Source: an uncultured Bilophila sp. (GTDB lineage Bacteria; Desulfobacterota; Desulfovibrionia; Desulfovibrionales; Desulfovibrionaceae). From it: 64,000 nt of DNA. The position numbers and the translations under genes are program-made. Below are positions 42,532 through 50,861 of the stretch, piece by piece. Positions within the stretch are counted from its first letter, which is position 1. Each line of letters opens with the position of its first letter. The stretch is taken from assembly GCA_902373525.1 (NCBI GenBank), contig CABKMN010000007.1, forward strand, positions 1-64,000, read 5' to 3'. The notes beneath the pieces are model-generated. The model was not told where the DNA came from. It was given only the letters and a program-made list of their open reading frames with translations, and did not search any database.

Positions 42532-42999
42532 ATGCCATCTGTATTTGATCCTTCAGGAACCCTCACGCTTCCCCATAACTTTGTGCAGCAGGCTGAAGGA
42601 GCCGATCCGAAGATATACGCCGATGATGTAGATGAACAATTCAACACCGTTAAAGCTGGTATCGAAGAAACGAGAAACGGTGCTGCGGAAAAAGTTCAAA
42701 ATCTCGGCTCGGTATCGGACACACTCACAATAGACGTTAGTGCCGGGCCCGTAATCATTGCAACGATAAGCGGTGCCACGACATTCATTTTCACCGGGGC
42801 AATCAATGGGAGAGCGAATACGATCCTGTTCAAGCTGACGAATGGCGGAAGTGCGGTTGTGACGTGGCCTTTGGGCGTACGTTGGCCCGGCGGCACTGCC
42901 CCGGCGCTCACTAAATTCGGCGTTGACCTCGTCATCCTCACGACAAGCGACGGCGGGTCGACGTGGATGGGCACGGCAAACATAGGATATGCGGAGTAA
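42532..42999 (+). CDS. Phage tail-fibre-like protein
   Basis: The 155-residue protein begins with a coiled region (residues 15-60; DDVDEQFNTVKAGIEETRN) and continues as a beta-rich stretch (TIDVSAGPVIIATISGATTFIFTGAINGRANTILFKLTNGG) typical of phage tail-fibre or spike ends. It ends LTTSDGGSTWMGTANIGYAE. AAAGGAG lies upstream of the ATG. It starts a block of three tail genes. Confidence 0.6.
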   Translation: MPSVFDPSGTLTLPHNFVQQAEGADPKIYADDVDEQFNTVKAGIEETRNGAAEKVQNLGSVSDTLTIDVSAGPVIIATISGATTFIFTGAINGRANTILFKLTNGGSAVVTWPLGVRWPGGTAPALTKFGVDLVILTTSDGGSTWMGTANIGYAE

Positions 43000-43001
43000 G
43001 C

Positions 43002-43745
43002 ATGATTCGGAATATGATGTTGGGGATGGGGATAAATACTAGACATGGGGAAATCCTCTACGACAATAGCGGATTTCCTACTGCCATGATCACTGGCTCC
43101 TACGCCAGCAATGGGGCGGAACCATGGACCATCCGGGGGCGTAGGGTGTGGATTGCAGTAGCCCTTGCGTCAAAGCGTGCGTATAACAAGAAATGGTGTT
43201 CTGACTCGTCATCAAGTTGCAGTACTGATATTTCCTCCATTGAAAATCCGGTGATAACATTTAAGTTGGCTACTTCAAATACGAGCCCTGACAGCTCCGG
43301 GGGTTTTGTTTCAGTGCTGTCCACGGAAGAGCATATGGATCAGTCCTTCACATACAATAAGGCCGTAAAAGACTCCAAGGAGCTTACCGACGCCATTCTC
43401 GCCTATAATAGAGGAATGCAAGCGGCGCAGTTTTGCCGTACGATTACGCTTGCTGAATTTGGCAAGATGGACTTGCCATCTATCGACGTACTTATGCATA
43501 TATATCAAGCCCGAACGAGGATCGATGCTCTTGATCCTACTGCCTCAGCAAATACTGAAATGAAACTTTCTAATTGGGGGTTCAAACAAATGGTAAGTAA
43601 CTGGGGAGAAAACCGCGTGTATTCAGCGAATCAGAGTAGTCCGATGTGTGTAATCCCTATTTATTTTAGTGGGAAAATTGATACCAGTACTGGTAAATAT
43701 GGTCCGTTCGGCGTCATTCCAGTCAAAGAAATCGATGCGAGATAA
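43002..43745 (+). CDS. Phage tail-associated protein
   Basis: The 247-residue protein starts 3 nt after the previous stop. It contains WTIRGRRVWIAVALASKRAYNK near residue 45. The C-terminal portion (NRVYSANQSSPMCVIPIYFSG, then KYGPFGVIPVKEIDAR) resembles receptor-binding or DUF1566-type phage domains. Probably a host-recognition component of the tail. No exact family assignment. Confidence 0.55.
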   Translation: MIRNMMLGMGINTRHGEILYDNSGFPTAMITGSYASNGAEPWTIRGRRVWIAVALASKRAYNKKWCSDSSSSCSTDISSIENPVITFKLATSNTSPDSSGGFVSVLSTEEHMDQSFTYNKAVKDSKELTDAILAYNRGMQAAQFCRTITLAEFGKMDLPSIDVLMHIYQARTRIDALDPTASANTEMKLSNWGFKQMVSNWGENRVYSANQSSPMCVIPIYFSGKIDTSTGKYGPFGVIPVKEIDAR

Positions 43746-43747
43746 TT

Positions 43748-43893
43748 ATGCCAACATATGAATATAATAATCACGCTTATTCGCTATATGACCTGCGCCG
43801 CCAATTTCCCCATAGATCTTTCCCGGCTGCTCCGACTCTGGACGACATCACACCACTTGGTGTGACCACCGTGCCTGATCCAGAGCCGGTTCG
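43748..43893 (+). pseudogene. Tail-fibre assembly protein, cut off by IS remnant
   Basis: An ATG 2 nt after the previous gene opens MPTYEYNNHAYSLYDLRRQF and continues to TPLGVTTVPDPEP, the start of a tail-fibre assembly-type protein. At 43894 the sequence passes into the inverted IS200 copy and reads through it without meaning to 44008. The gene is therefore truncated after about 48 residues. Confidence 0.6.
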
Positions 43894-44139
43894 CCAGTTC
43901 TCGAAACAAATTCACCAGTTTTTGCCGAAGATTACCATACAAAATCTTTTTTCTGTATTTAGGAATCCAACCAACGTGATACTTGCACTCCCAGACTGTA
44001 TGATTTAACCTTTACAATTGCTTCATAAAAAGCCTCCTTGTTCTGCTTTGGGCGGTTCGGACAAGGAGGTTTACTGTTTTAGGGAATTGTCAAACTCCAG
44101 GAGCCCCCGGCTAAGCCGAGGGAGCACGTCAAGGATTCG
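43894..44139 (-). mobile_element. IS200/IS605-type remnant, copy 2 (left end only, inverted)
   Basis: Read on the minus strand, this matches the first 246 bp of copy 1 at 38652 with few changes: the CGGCTAAGCCG hairpin, the CCTCCTTG...CAAGGAGG stem, and tnpA up to LVNLFREL. As in copy 1, the tnpA frame starts M-K-Q-L-stop (TAA). The rest of the element is absent. Confidence 0.8.
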
Positions 44140-44419
44140 TCTGAGCTTTCTGTTGTCGCGTCAAAGTAGGATCATTTTCCGTCCGCCAAATGTCATAGGC
44201 GGACATGGCAAACTCAGCTCCAGGGACCCCCTTCCGCCCTACGGAAACGCCGCACCGAACGCTCCGAGATTCCTTGGCATGGTTCATCATCCGCCCCCGA
44301 CAGGCCCTATCCCGCAGGGAACAGCGTTCCCCACCGTTCCGTCCTCCATCCGTCCCTCGGAAGGGAATACTCCGGCCAGCCATTTTAATTGCTTGTATTT
44401 TCAAAAAATTCTCATGAGC
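44140..44419. other. Non-coding stretch after the IS remnant
   Basis: About 280 nt in which I see only short open frames of no recognisable product. Some may be phage debris. Confidence 0.4.
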
Positions 44420-44447
44420 TTGCAAGCAGCCCCAAGAAGCGTATAGA
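44420..44447 (+). promoter_or_regulatory. Candidate sigma-70 promoter for the charged secreted protein
   Basis: TTGCAA (44420-44425), 16-nt spacer, TATAGA (44442-44447), about 85 nt before the start codon. Confidence 0.5.
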
Positions 44448-44534
44448 AAGCGCGTTCCGCTTCCAACCGGAAAGCGCTTGTTTCGGCCACCGCTTTCCGC
44501 AGGAACCCATTTGAACAACTCCAAGGAGCACAAC

Positions 44535-45110
44535 ATGAAACACCTGACGTGCCTCTGTACAGGGACGTTGCTGGCATGCCTCATCTGGGGCCCCGCCCAC
44601 GCGTCCACGCCCATGCCCCCCTTCTCTCAGAAAGCCGACCTGTCCGTCTCGACAGCCCTTGCCCAACCGGAAAACCGTCTTGTCGCCGAGCGTGATGAGG
44701 ACGTCCGGAAATCTTCGGAGTATTATGAGTTGCAGCGTCGAGAAAAGATGCACCGGGCCAACGATCGCTACCAGCAGGAAAAGATGCGCCGGGATCAGGA
44801 ACGCATGATCCGTGAACAACGGCGTATGGAACGCGAACAGGCCCGCCGGGACGGGCAGCACTGGGATAACCGGTACCATGAGAAAAAACGGCACGACAAG
44901 GACCGTTACGAACACCGCGACAAGAAGCACGATAGAGACCGCTGGGAAAAAGAACGGAAACGCCATGAACGCGAACGCTGGGAACGGGATCATAAACGCA
45001 GGGAACATCGGTATGACCGTCCTCCCCACCGCTATGATGACGGGAAGTACCGCCCCGAAGAGCTGCGCCGCCGCGGCTTCGACGACGGGATGTATCATCC
45101 GGGCCGTTAA
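44535..45110 (+). CDS. Secreted, highly charged Arg/Lys/His/Asp-rich protein
   Basis: The 191-residue protein has a signal peptide (HLTCLCTGTLLACLIWGPAHA) and a mature chain in which nearly every residue from 50 to 165 is R, K, H, D, E or Y. Short repeats such as RHERERWERDHKRREHRYD suggest an extended or coiled structure. The end contains YRPEELRRRGFDDGMYHPG, which looks like a small globular tail. AAGGAG lies before the ATG. A metal- or polyanion-binding role is plausible but unproven. It has its own promoter and terminator. Confidence 0.65.
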   Translation: MKHLTCLCTGTLLACLIWGPAHASTPMPPFSQKADLSVSTALAQPENRLVAERDEDVRKSSEYYELQRREKMHRANDRYQQEKMRRDQERMIREQRRMEREQARRDGQHWDNRYHEKKRHDKDRYEHRDKKHDRDRWEKERKRHERERWERDHKRREHRYDRPPHRYDDGKYRPEELRRRGFDDGMYHPGR

Positions 45111-45120
45111 GCTCTGAAAC

Positions 45121-45152
45121 AAAAACGGGATCGCCCTGACGATCCCGTTTTT
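45121..45152. terminator. Bidirectional terminator
   Basis: 13-bp arms AAAAACGGGATCG and the complement around a 6-nt loop, with T-runs on both strands. It lies between the 3' ends of the charged protein gene and the rhodanese/YceI gene. Confidence 0.88.
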
Positions 45153-45173
45153 TGTTTATCCCTTCATTTATTC

Positions 45174-46109
45174 TTATTGATCATTCCGAAAAACGAGCGC
45201 CACCGTCAATCCGACATTGTCGTCCACACTGTGCATCCCCATAAACCGGAAAAACCGGGCGGAGCCGTAGCGTACGCCCCACAAGGTCCTGTCCCAAACA
45301 AGCTGACAGGACATGCCCAATTCGCCGCCGTCGAGATTACGCAATTCGACATCACATTCCAGAATGCGTTCCATTCCCAGCACGCCGAGCGCGCCGCGCA
45401 GGCGATGGGTGCGGCCCGTTACCGTCCCCTCCGGGAGCGGCCTGAGGGAAAGGATGCGCAAATGGGCCTGCGGGTGTAGCGCGACGTCAAAAAAATCAAC
45501 GGACTTAAGGTGTGCGAGCAGAACCGGCAACAGGACGTCCCCCTGCAAATCGAGGCAGTCGATCGAATGCATGTCGAACGTCAGGATACCCCGCCCTTCA
45601 CCCTGCGGCCCGCCGTCAAATTCCAGTTCCCCGCCTTTCAAAGAAAGCGTTCCCCTATGGCTATGGGCGTTATTGCGTCCCGTCCACTGGACGGCGCTCT
45701 TCTCGGGCAGCAAGACATACCGAGGGAAACGGGGCAGCGGAACCTCTTCCGGAAGCGGCCTGTCCGCCCTCTCGCCCTCAAGAGGCAACCCGGCCTTTCT
45801 CCAGGCATCCAGCCCGCCGGGGAATACGCGAACATCCGCATATCCCTCGCGCCGTAGCTTTTCCGAAGCGACTTCGCTGTCCAGAGAATCCCCCGCTCCA
45901 TACACGAGAAGAGGGGTTGTCTTGTCCGGCGCCGCATTCGCCATCTTTTCCTGAAACGCCGTCTCGAACACACAAATTCCCACAGAGCCCGGAACATGCT
46001 GGAGCGCATGAAATTCCGAAGGCAACACCCCGACGATCAGGCCATCGGGATTTTCCTGAGAAAACCGCTTTACCTCATCAATGGAAACCGAACGTGTCTG
46101 TTGTTGCAT
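45174..46109 (-). CDS. Rhodanese-like domain fused to a YceI domain
   Basis: The 311-residue protein carries a rhodanese fold in residues 5-115 (SIDEVKRFSQENPDGLIVGVLPSEFHALQHVPGSV, then DVRVFPGGLDAWRKAGLPLEGE) and a YceI-like beta-barrel from about 135 to 305. The usual rhodanese catalytic Cys position reads VYGAGDSLDS, with glycine in place of cysteine, so sulfurtransferase activity is unlikely. No signal peptide is visible, although most YceI proteins are secreted. AAGGAA lies just before the ATG at 46109; an upstream start at 46121 is possible. Confidence 0.78.
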   Translation of the reverse strand: MQQQTRSVSIDEVKRFSQENPDGLIVGVLPSEFHALQHVPGSVGICVFETAFQEKMANAAPDKTTPLLVYGAGDSLDSEVASEKLRREGYADVRVFPGGLDAWRKAGLPLEGERADRPLPEEVPLPRFPRYVLLPEKSAVQWTGRNNAHSHRGTLSLKGGELEFDGGPQGEGRGILTFDMHSIDCLDLQGDVLLPVLLAHLKSVDFFDVALHPQAHLRILSLRPLPEGTVTGRTHRLRGALGVLGMERILECDVELRNLDGGELGMSCQLVWDRTLWGVRYGSARFFRFMGMHSVDDNVGLTVALVFRNDQ

Positions 46110-46399
46110 GTTCCTTCTCACTTGTTGCTGTTTTTTCGAACATACGGCGCGTACAGCAGCCTCTCAATGATTACGTTTCTCATATAGCAATCCAACAATT
46201 CCTCCCGGAGGCCTCCTCTTGGCGAGGTACCCTCCACAACTGCTCCGCCAGCAGAAGGGAAGATATTGTTCCTCTCATAAAAAAACTGTTTTTTAGGCCT
46301 GTTAGTTTTATTGAAAAAAGAAAAGAGGAAAAAAGATATCTTTTCTGAAAACAATGCTTGACACAAAGGGGGTTCAGCGGTAAACCTTCTCTTCGTTGA

Positions 46400-46474
<75 letters not shown>

Positions 46475-46492
46475 TTTTTTCTTCACCGCACT

Positions 46493-46567
46493 GCGGGAGT
46501 AACTCAGCGGTAGAGTGTCAGCTTCCCAAGCTGAAGGTCGCGGGTTCAAATCCCGTTTCCCGCTCCA
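46493..46567 (+). tRNA. tRNA-Gly (anticodon CCC)
   Basis: 75 nt with encoded CCA, very similar to the first tRNA-Gly but with anticodon loop TTCCCAA and anticodon CCC. It is 18 nt downstream of the first and borders the phage-derived DNA. Confidence 0.95.
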
Positions 46568-46575
46568 GAGATTTT

Positions 46576-46613
46576 AAGGCATCACATGCATAATTCATGT
46601 GATGCCTTTTTTT
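46576..46613 (+). terminator. Terminator after the tRNA pair
   Basis: Stem AAGGCATCACATG with its complement (46576-46588, 46596-46608), 7-nt loop, then seven T residues. Confidence 0.88.
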
Positions 46614-46660
46614 ATTGTGACCAAATTGTGACCGCAATGGTCACAATATGGATAAAAAAT
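46595..46660 (-). pseudogene. Possible C-terminal tail of a lost phage integrase, with ATTGTGACC repeats
   Basis: Minus-strand codons read YCDHCGHNLVTIKKGIT and then a stop at 46595, right next to the tRNA-Gly(CCC) terminator. This looks like the last residues of a tyrosine integrase. The DNA also holds ATTGTGACC twice in direct orientation (46614-46622, 46625-46633) and once inverted (46639-46647). No integrase body is present further on. Confidence 0.35.
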
Positions 46661-46798
46661 GGATAAAGGCTTGCCCCATGTGGCGGCTGTTGCGTACATA
46701 CTCGGCATGGCACATGTGAGCTGTCACGCAGTTTGAGAATGAGCGTCACGCAGGTTGAGAACGGGCCAAGGCAAAAAAATGCCTTGGCCCGTTCTTTG

Positions 46799-47513
46799 CT
46801 AATCGATATTCAAGAGACGATCCGCGCTCAATTGTGCATACCCCGGCGACAGCTCCACGCCGATACATTTCCGGCCCGTCAGCATTGCCGCGTGGGCCGT
46901 GGTGCCACCGCCAAGAAATGGGTCAAGAACCGTTCCGCCGGGTTTGACGATCTCCATCAAATCCTGCATCAGTGCCAGCGGTTTGCCCGTGATATGCACC
47001 TTGGTAGCCGTGTTGACCGGGCAGTGGATGACGCCGGGGAAACATCGGCGGGTGTAATGTGTGGGCTTCCCCTTGCTGGCGTATACAATGAATTCCGAAT
47101 CCCGCCGGAATTCTCCAACCATCGGTCGGGCACTCGGCTTGTGCCAGACCACGATGCCGCGCCACATCCACCCCGCCGCTTGTATGGCGTCCGTCATTGT
47201 AGGTAATTGCCGCCAGTCTGTAAAAACCAGCAAGGGCGCACCGTCCCGCGCTACCCGCCAGCATTCTGAAAGCCACATTGTCGCCCAAGTGGTCCCGTGC
47301 ATCCCCCAACATGGGCGGGTATGTCTTTTTTGTGCCGCTGCTTTGGTATTTACTGGCGGGGTCCGCCTGTCTGCTGGCAAGCGTCATGCCTCCTGTGGAA
47401 TACGGCGGGTCCGTAATGACCACATCCACGCTGTCCATTGGCAACCGCCGAAGTATAGAAAGAGCTTCTCCCTGATAAATCGCCATACCTTCATCAATTT
47501 TCAAACAGTCCAT
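46799..47513 (-). pseudogene. Phage-type DNA methyltransferase, frameshifted
   Basis: Two overlapping minus-strand frames together make one protein. The first has DVVITDPPYSTGGMTL (motif IV DPPY) and ends usefully near PPMLGDARDHLG. The second continues WLSECWRVARDGAPLLVFTDW and ends with motif I-like GTVLDPFLGGGTTAHAAML. The shift lies at about 47290-47310 in a G-rich run. Motif order (IV before I) suggests a beta- or related-class N6-adenine or N4-cytosine enzyme. It is inactive unless the shift is bypassed or is a sequence error. Confidence 0.75.
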
Positions 47514-47790
47514 TATAGGTGTCCAAGGTTGCGCCCCGGATGCTCCCGTGATAGCTGTCTCACACCCCTAGCGGGTAGGCCCCACCCAAAAACCTCAAGT
47601 AAGCCTCGAACAACCCCTTTGTTCAGGTTAATCACAGTCAAAAAGACTCAATTGCGGCATGAGGCCCCTCGCCAGTTTGTCCAAAATCCCTCACGGGCGG
47701 ACGTTGATTTCACTACGCTGGGCAGGTAGAGTCGGCCCGTCAGAGCTTTAAACTTTAAACTGCCCGCAAATCTGATTTGCACACTTTTAG
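47514..47790. other. Non-coding stretch upstream of the repressor gene
   Basis: No gene supported. The sequence becomes AT-rich toward the repressor promoter region. Confidence 0.45.
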
Positions 47791-47793
47791 TGT

Positions 47794-47926
47794 GTTGCAT
47801 CAACCTAATATTTGGTTTTCAGGTTTGTTTTTTGGGCGTAAAAATATTGCCAAACAAAATAAGTGTATTGTGCGTTTATACTGGTTGCATGTTTGGTTGC
47901 AGGTTACACCCATGAAAGATGCAACC
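47794..47926 (+). promoter_or_regulatory. Putative operator region with GGTTGCA half-sites
   Basis: GGTTGCA occurs at 47883-47889 and 47895-47901 (12 bp apart) and inverted as TGCAACC at 47920-47926; a related GTTGCA is at 47794-47799. They surround the -10-like TATACT and the start of the repressor gene, so autorepression is plausible. Confidence 0.4.
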
Positions 47927-48421
47927 GATGAAAGCGTACTGGGACGACTGATTGCCGGGGCGGGAGTCAAAAACGAACTTGGACTTGCTGCATTTCTAGG
48001 CATATCAGGACAATCCATCTATAATGCGAAGAAAAAAGGGAAAATTCCCCCCTTATGGGGAGTTGAAGTAGCTAAAACTTTTGGTGCTTCTTTAGATTGG
48101 ATTTTTTTGGGTCGTGGACCTATGCGTCTCGGCGAAGAACAGGCTATACGCATGCCACAGCCAGAACAGACGCAACCAAGCAAAACAGCTAGCACAACGC
48201 CATGTGCCCGCTGTGAAAAGCTGGAAGCCAAACTGGAGAAGGTGGAAGGCCAGCGCGACGAGCTGGCAGAAGAAAACCGAAAGCTCTTGAAGGAAAACGG
48301 GATGTTGCGTGAAGAAAACGCAACGCTCAGGGAGCGCCAGCGCAAAGAGCACGCTTCCCTCTTTGACGAGCGGAGACGCATCCCGCCCAGTGATATTATG
48401 CAGCACGGCATCCCCGAATAA
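47912..48421 (+). CDS. CI-type phage repressor HTH protein with C-terminal coiled coil
   Basis: The 169-residue protein has the bacteriophage CI helix-turn-helix family domain in residues 8-70 (LGLAAFLGISGQSIYNAKKKGKIPPLWGVEVAKTFGASLDWIFLG). From about 90 to 145 it forms a leucine-rich coiled coil (CEKLEAKLEKVEGQRDELAEENRKLLKENGMLREENA), which would allow oligomer formation. No S24 peptidase domain is present, so SOS-type self-cleavage is not expected. ATG 47912 gives the natural domain start; an upstream frame from 47777 is less likely. Confidence 0.78.
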   Translation: MKDATDESVLGRLIAGAGVKNELGLAAFLGISGQSIYNAKKKGKIPPLWGVEVAKTFGASLDWIFLGRGPMRLGEEQAIRMPQPEQTQPSKTASTTPCARCEKLEAKLEKVEGQRDELAEENRKLLKENGMLREENATLRERQRKEHASLFDERRRIPPSDIMQHGIPE

Positions 48422-48428
48422 ATAAAAA

Positions 48429-48470
48429 AACGCCCCCTCTTTTGTGTGAATATTACACAGAGGGGGCGTT
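48429..48470. terminator. Terminator after the repressor gene
   Basis: 12-bp stem AACGCCCCCTCT and complement (48429-48440, 48459-48470) around an 18-nt loop. Confidence 0.75.
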
Positions 48471-48761
48471 TCGCCGTTCTCAAACCGTGTGACAAAAAGC
48501 CCCGAAACAGGGCCTCCATTCTCAAACCTTTCTTTCTCGTGCTTCCGAGCCACCAAATCCCCACAAGCCGTTGACAGTCAAGCATCCGTCAACTATCCGT
48601 CGCCCCGGATCGGCTCTACTCCTCATTCTCAAACTGCCTGAGCCGTCTGACCCTGTCGCATCCATCATCTCGTATCAGGCTCCGCTTTGGCTCGGCACAT
48701 GGGCCGCCAATCGGAACTGGCATACCTCACCTCAACTCTCTATCCAATAAAAGGAGCTGTC
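48471..48761. other. Non-coding stretch before the phage tail genes
   Basis: About 290 nt without a supported gene; AAGGAG near 48750 serves the next gene. Confidence 0.45.
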
Positions 48762-49281
48762 ATGGCACCTGCAACATTGACTCAAACCGGACGCGCGGCG
48801 ATCACACTGGCCATTTTTTCCCGTCCTCTGCATCTGGCGTGGGGCATCGGCAGCGCCGCGTGGGACGCCGAGGGCGCTACTCTGCCTTCGCTGGTTTCGG
48901 CAACCAAGCTGGTCGCGGAAGTCGGGCGGCGCACGCCCACCAGCATTGGCTTTGTCACCCCGGACGAGCCCGGAGACATCGTGATTCCCGTGTCCGTAGG
49001 CGCGGAGGGGGCGGTGCAGGAAGCCCGGTACCGGCTCGTGACCGACGGCCCTACGCCGTATCTGTACGTCCGCACGGCCTACAATTACAGCGAAGCCTCC
49101 AACGCAGTCATCCGCGAGATGTGGCTGTTTATGGATACCGAGTTCGTCGCGGGGCTTCCCGAAGTTTGTTCCTGCCGATCTCAAAAGTCCCGGTCTGCTG
49201 CTGGCGGCGCAGATCATCACGCCAGCCATCAACCGCAGTCCTTCCGTTCGTCAGACCGTGGAATTTGTCCTGCCCATCTAG
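48762..49281 (+). pseudogene. Phage tail protein, frameshifted
   Basis: ATG 48762 follows AAGGAG. The first frame, APATLTQTGRAAITLAIFSR to MWLFMDTEFVAGLP, is continued in another frame as FVPADLKSPGLLLAAQIITPAINRSPSVRQTVEFVLPI and a stop at 49281. A single-base shift lies near 49155-49165. The product belongs next to DUF4815 proteins in phage tail clusters. Confidence 0.65.
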
Positions 49282-49298
49282 CCTGAAAGGAGAACGAA

Positions 49299-50592
49299 AT
49301 GGCTACCATGCCGAAAGACTATTACAATCATTTCGATACGAACAAGCATTATCAGCAGATTTTGTACCGTGACGGCTACGTCCTTCAAGGGGCGGAGCTG
49401 AACGAACAGCAGTCGGCGTCCCTGCACCGTCTGCGCCGGGTTGCCGACGCCCTGTTCAAGGACGGGGATGTCATTCGGGATGCCCAGCTTGTCGTGGACA
49501 GCGCGACCGGCGAAGTCAAGGCACAGGCTGGACTGGTGTACATTGCCGGGCTGGTTCGGGATGTGCCGGCGGCGACGTTCTTGGTGGGCACCGAGGGCAC
49601 GGTGGTCATCGGCGTCCGGCTGGCGGAAAAGGTGATTTCCGAGCTGGATGACGCCACGTTGTACAACCCCGCCATCGGATCGCGCGGCGAGGGCGAACCC
49701 GGTGCGTGGCGCTTGCAGGTGACGGCCTCGTGGGGGCACGATGCGGACGGCGGCACCGGAGAGTTTAATCCGGTGTACATCGTGGATGACGGCATTCTGC
49801 GCCCGAAAGAGGCCCCGCCGTCGTTGGATGTGTTCACGCAGAGCCTCGCAACATATGACCGCGACAGCACCGCAGGTGGAACGTATATCGTTTCCGGACT
49901 GACCGTCCGGCAGGCCGCCGATATGGGCGGCCTGCAGGTCTACACGGTGAGCGAGGGCCGGGCGCGGGTCAATAGCTACGGTATCGACATCGCCACCTCG
50001 CGACGGCTGACGTATGCCGCCGTGCCCGACCTGCGGATGCTGGACACCGAAGTCTATCTTGCCGACAGCACGGGCAATCAGCGCATCAGCGTGGCGCACC
50101 CGCCGAGTCATGCCGTGCAGTCCCTGCGGATCACCGTCCGCAAGACGGCGAACATCGTGCATGGAGCGTACATCGGGGCCGCTGACGCGCTGCCGGATAC
50201 CTCCGTGGTCAACATCGTTTCAGTGACGCAGGGTGACACCACCTACACGGTGTCCACGGATTACCGCCGAGTCGGGGACACGGTGGACTGGTCGCCGTCC
50301 GGGGCAGAGCCAAGTCCCGGCAGCACCTACGTTGTCGTGTACGATTGCATCACGGCTGTTACGCCAGTTGACCTCGATGCGGACGGCTTTACCGTGCGCG
50401 GGGCCGTACCGGAATCGCAGGTCATCGTGACCTACCAACAGGCATTGCCGCGACTTGATCGTCTGTGCATGACTTCGGAAGGCACGTTTGTCTGGGTGTA
50501 GGGGGTGGCTTCCGAGTCCAACGCCATTGCACTGGACATCCCGGAATCCATGCTCGTGCTGGCGACCGTTTCGCAGACGTGGCGGGAGACGC
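49299..50592 (+). pseudogene. DUF4815 phage tail protein, interrupted and truncated
   Basis: The frame from ATG 49299 matches DUF4815 (MPKDYYNHFDTNKHYQQILYRDGYVLQGAELNEQQ and on) and runs 400 residues to a TAG at 50499-50501. Beyond it the same frame continues the family sequence (GVASESNAIALDIPESMLVLATVSQTW) to about 50590. There it meets an inverted fragment of another gene. A truncated 400-residue product may still be made. Confidence 0.7.
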
Positions 50593-50761
50593 GCTCGGTT
50601 TTGCGTTCGGCGGGTTTGGTGACTTCGGACAATACATCGAGCCAGCCGCCCAGATCGCCCAACGTGATCCCGACGTTCTGGCGCGTCGCCAGCTGTGTAC
50701 TCATGTCTTCGGCCCGGAACGGCTGAAAGGTTCCGTCTGGTAAGGAGAGTCCGTTTGCCAT
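50593..50761 (-). pseudogene. N-terminal fragment of another phage gene, inverted
   Basis: ATG at 50761 with GGGAGG upstream opens MANGLSLPDGTFQPFRAED and goes on to QNVGITLGDLGGWLDVLSEV. After about 56 residues it enters DUF4815 DNA read backwards, so the gene is a broken piece brought in by rearrangement. Family not recognised. Confidence 0.5.
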
Positions 50762-50766
50762 ACAAA

Positions 50767-50811
50767 AAAGCCTCCCGTTTCTCGTTATTATGACGAAAAA
50801 GGGGAGGCTTT
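50767..50811. terminator. Stem-loop, probable terminator
   Basis: AAAGCCTCCC (50767-50776) pairs with GGGAGGCTTT (50802-50811), with further pairing of TCGT and ACGA in the loop. Confidence 0.6.
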
Positions 50812-50861
50812 GCCTGGAAAGGGCGCGTTGAGTGCGGAGGAAATCCTTTTAATTATAGCGT

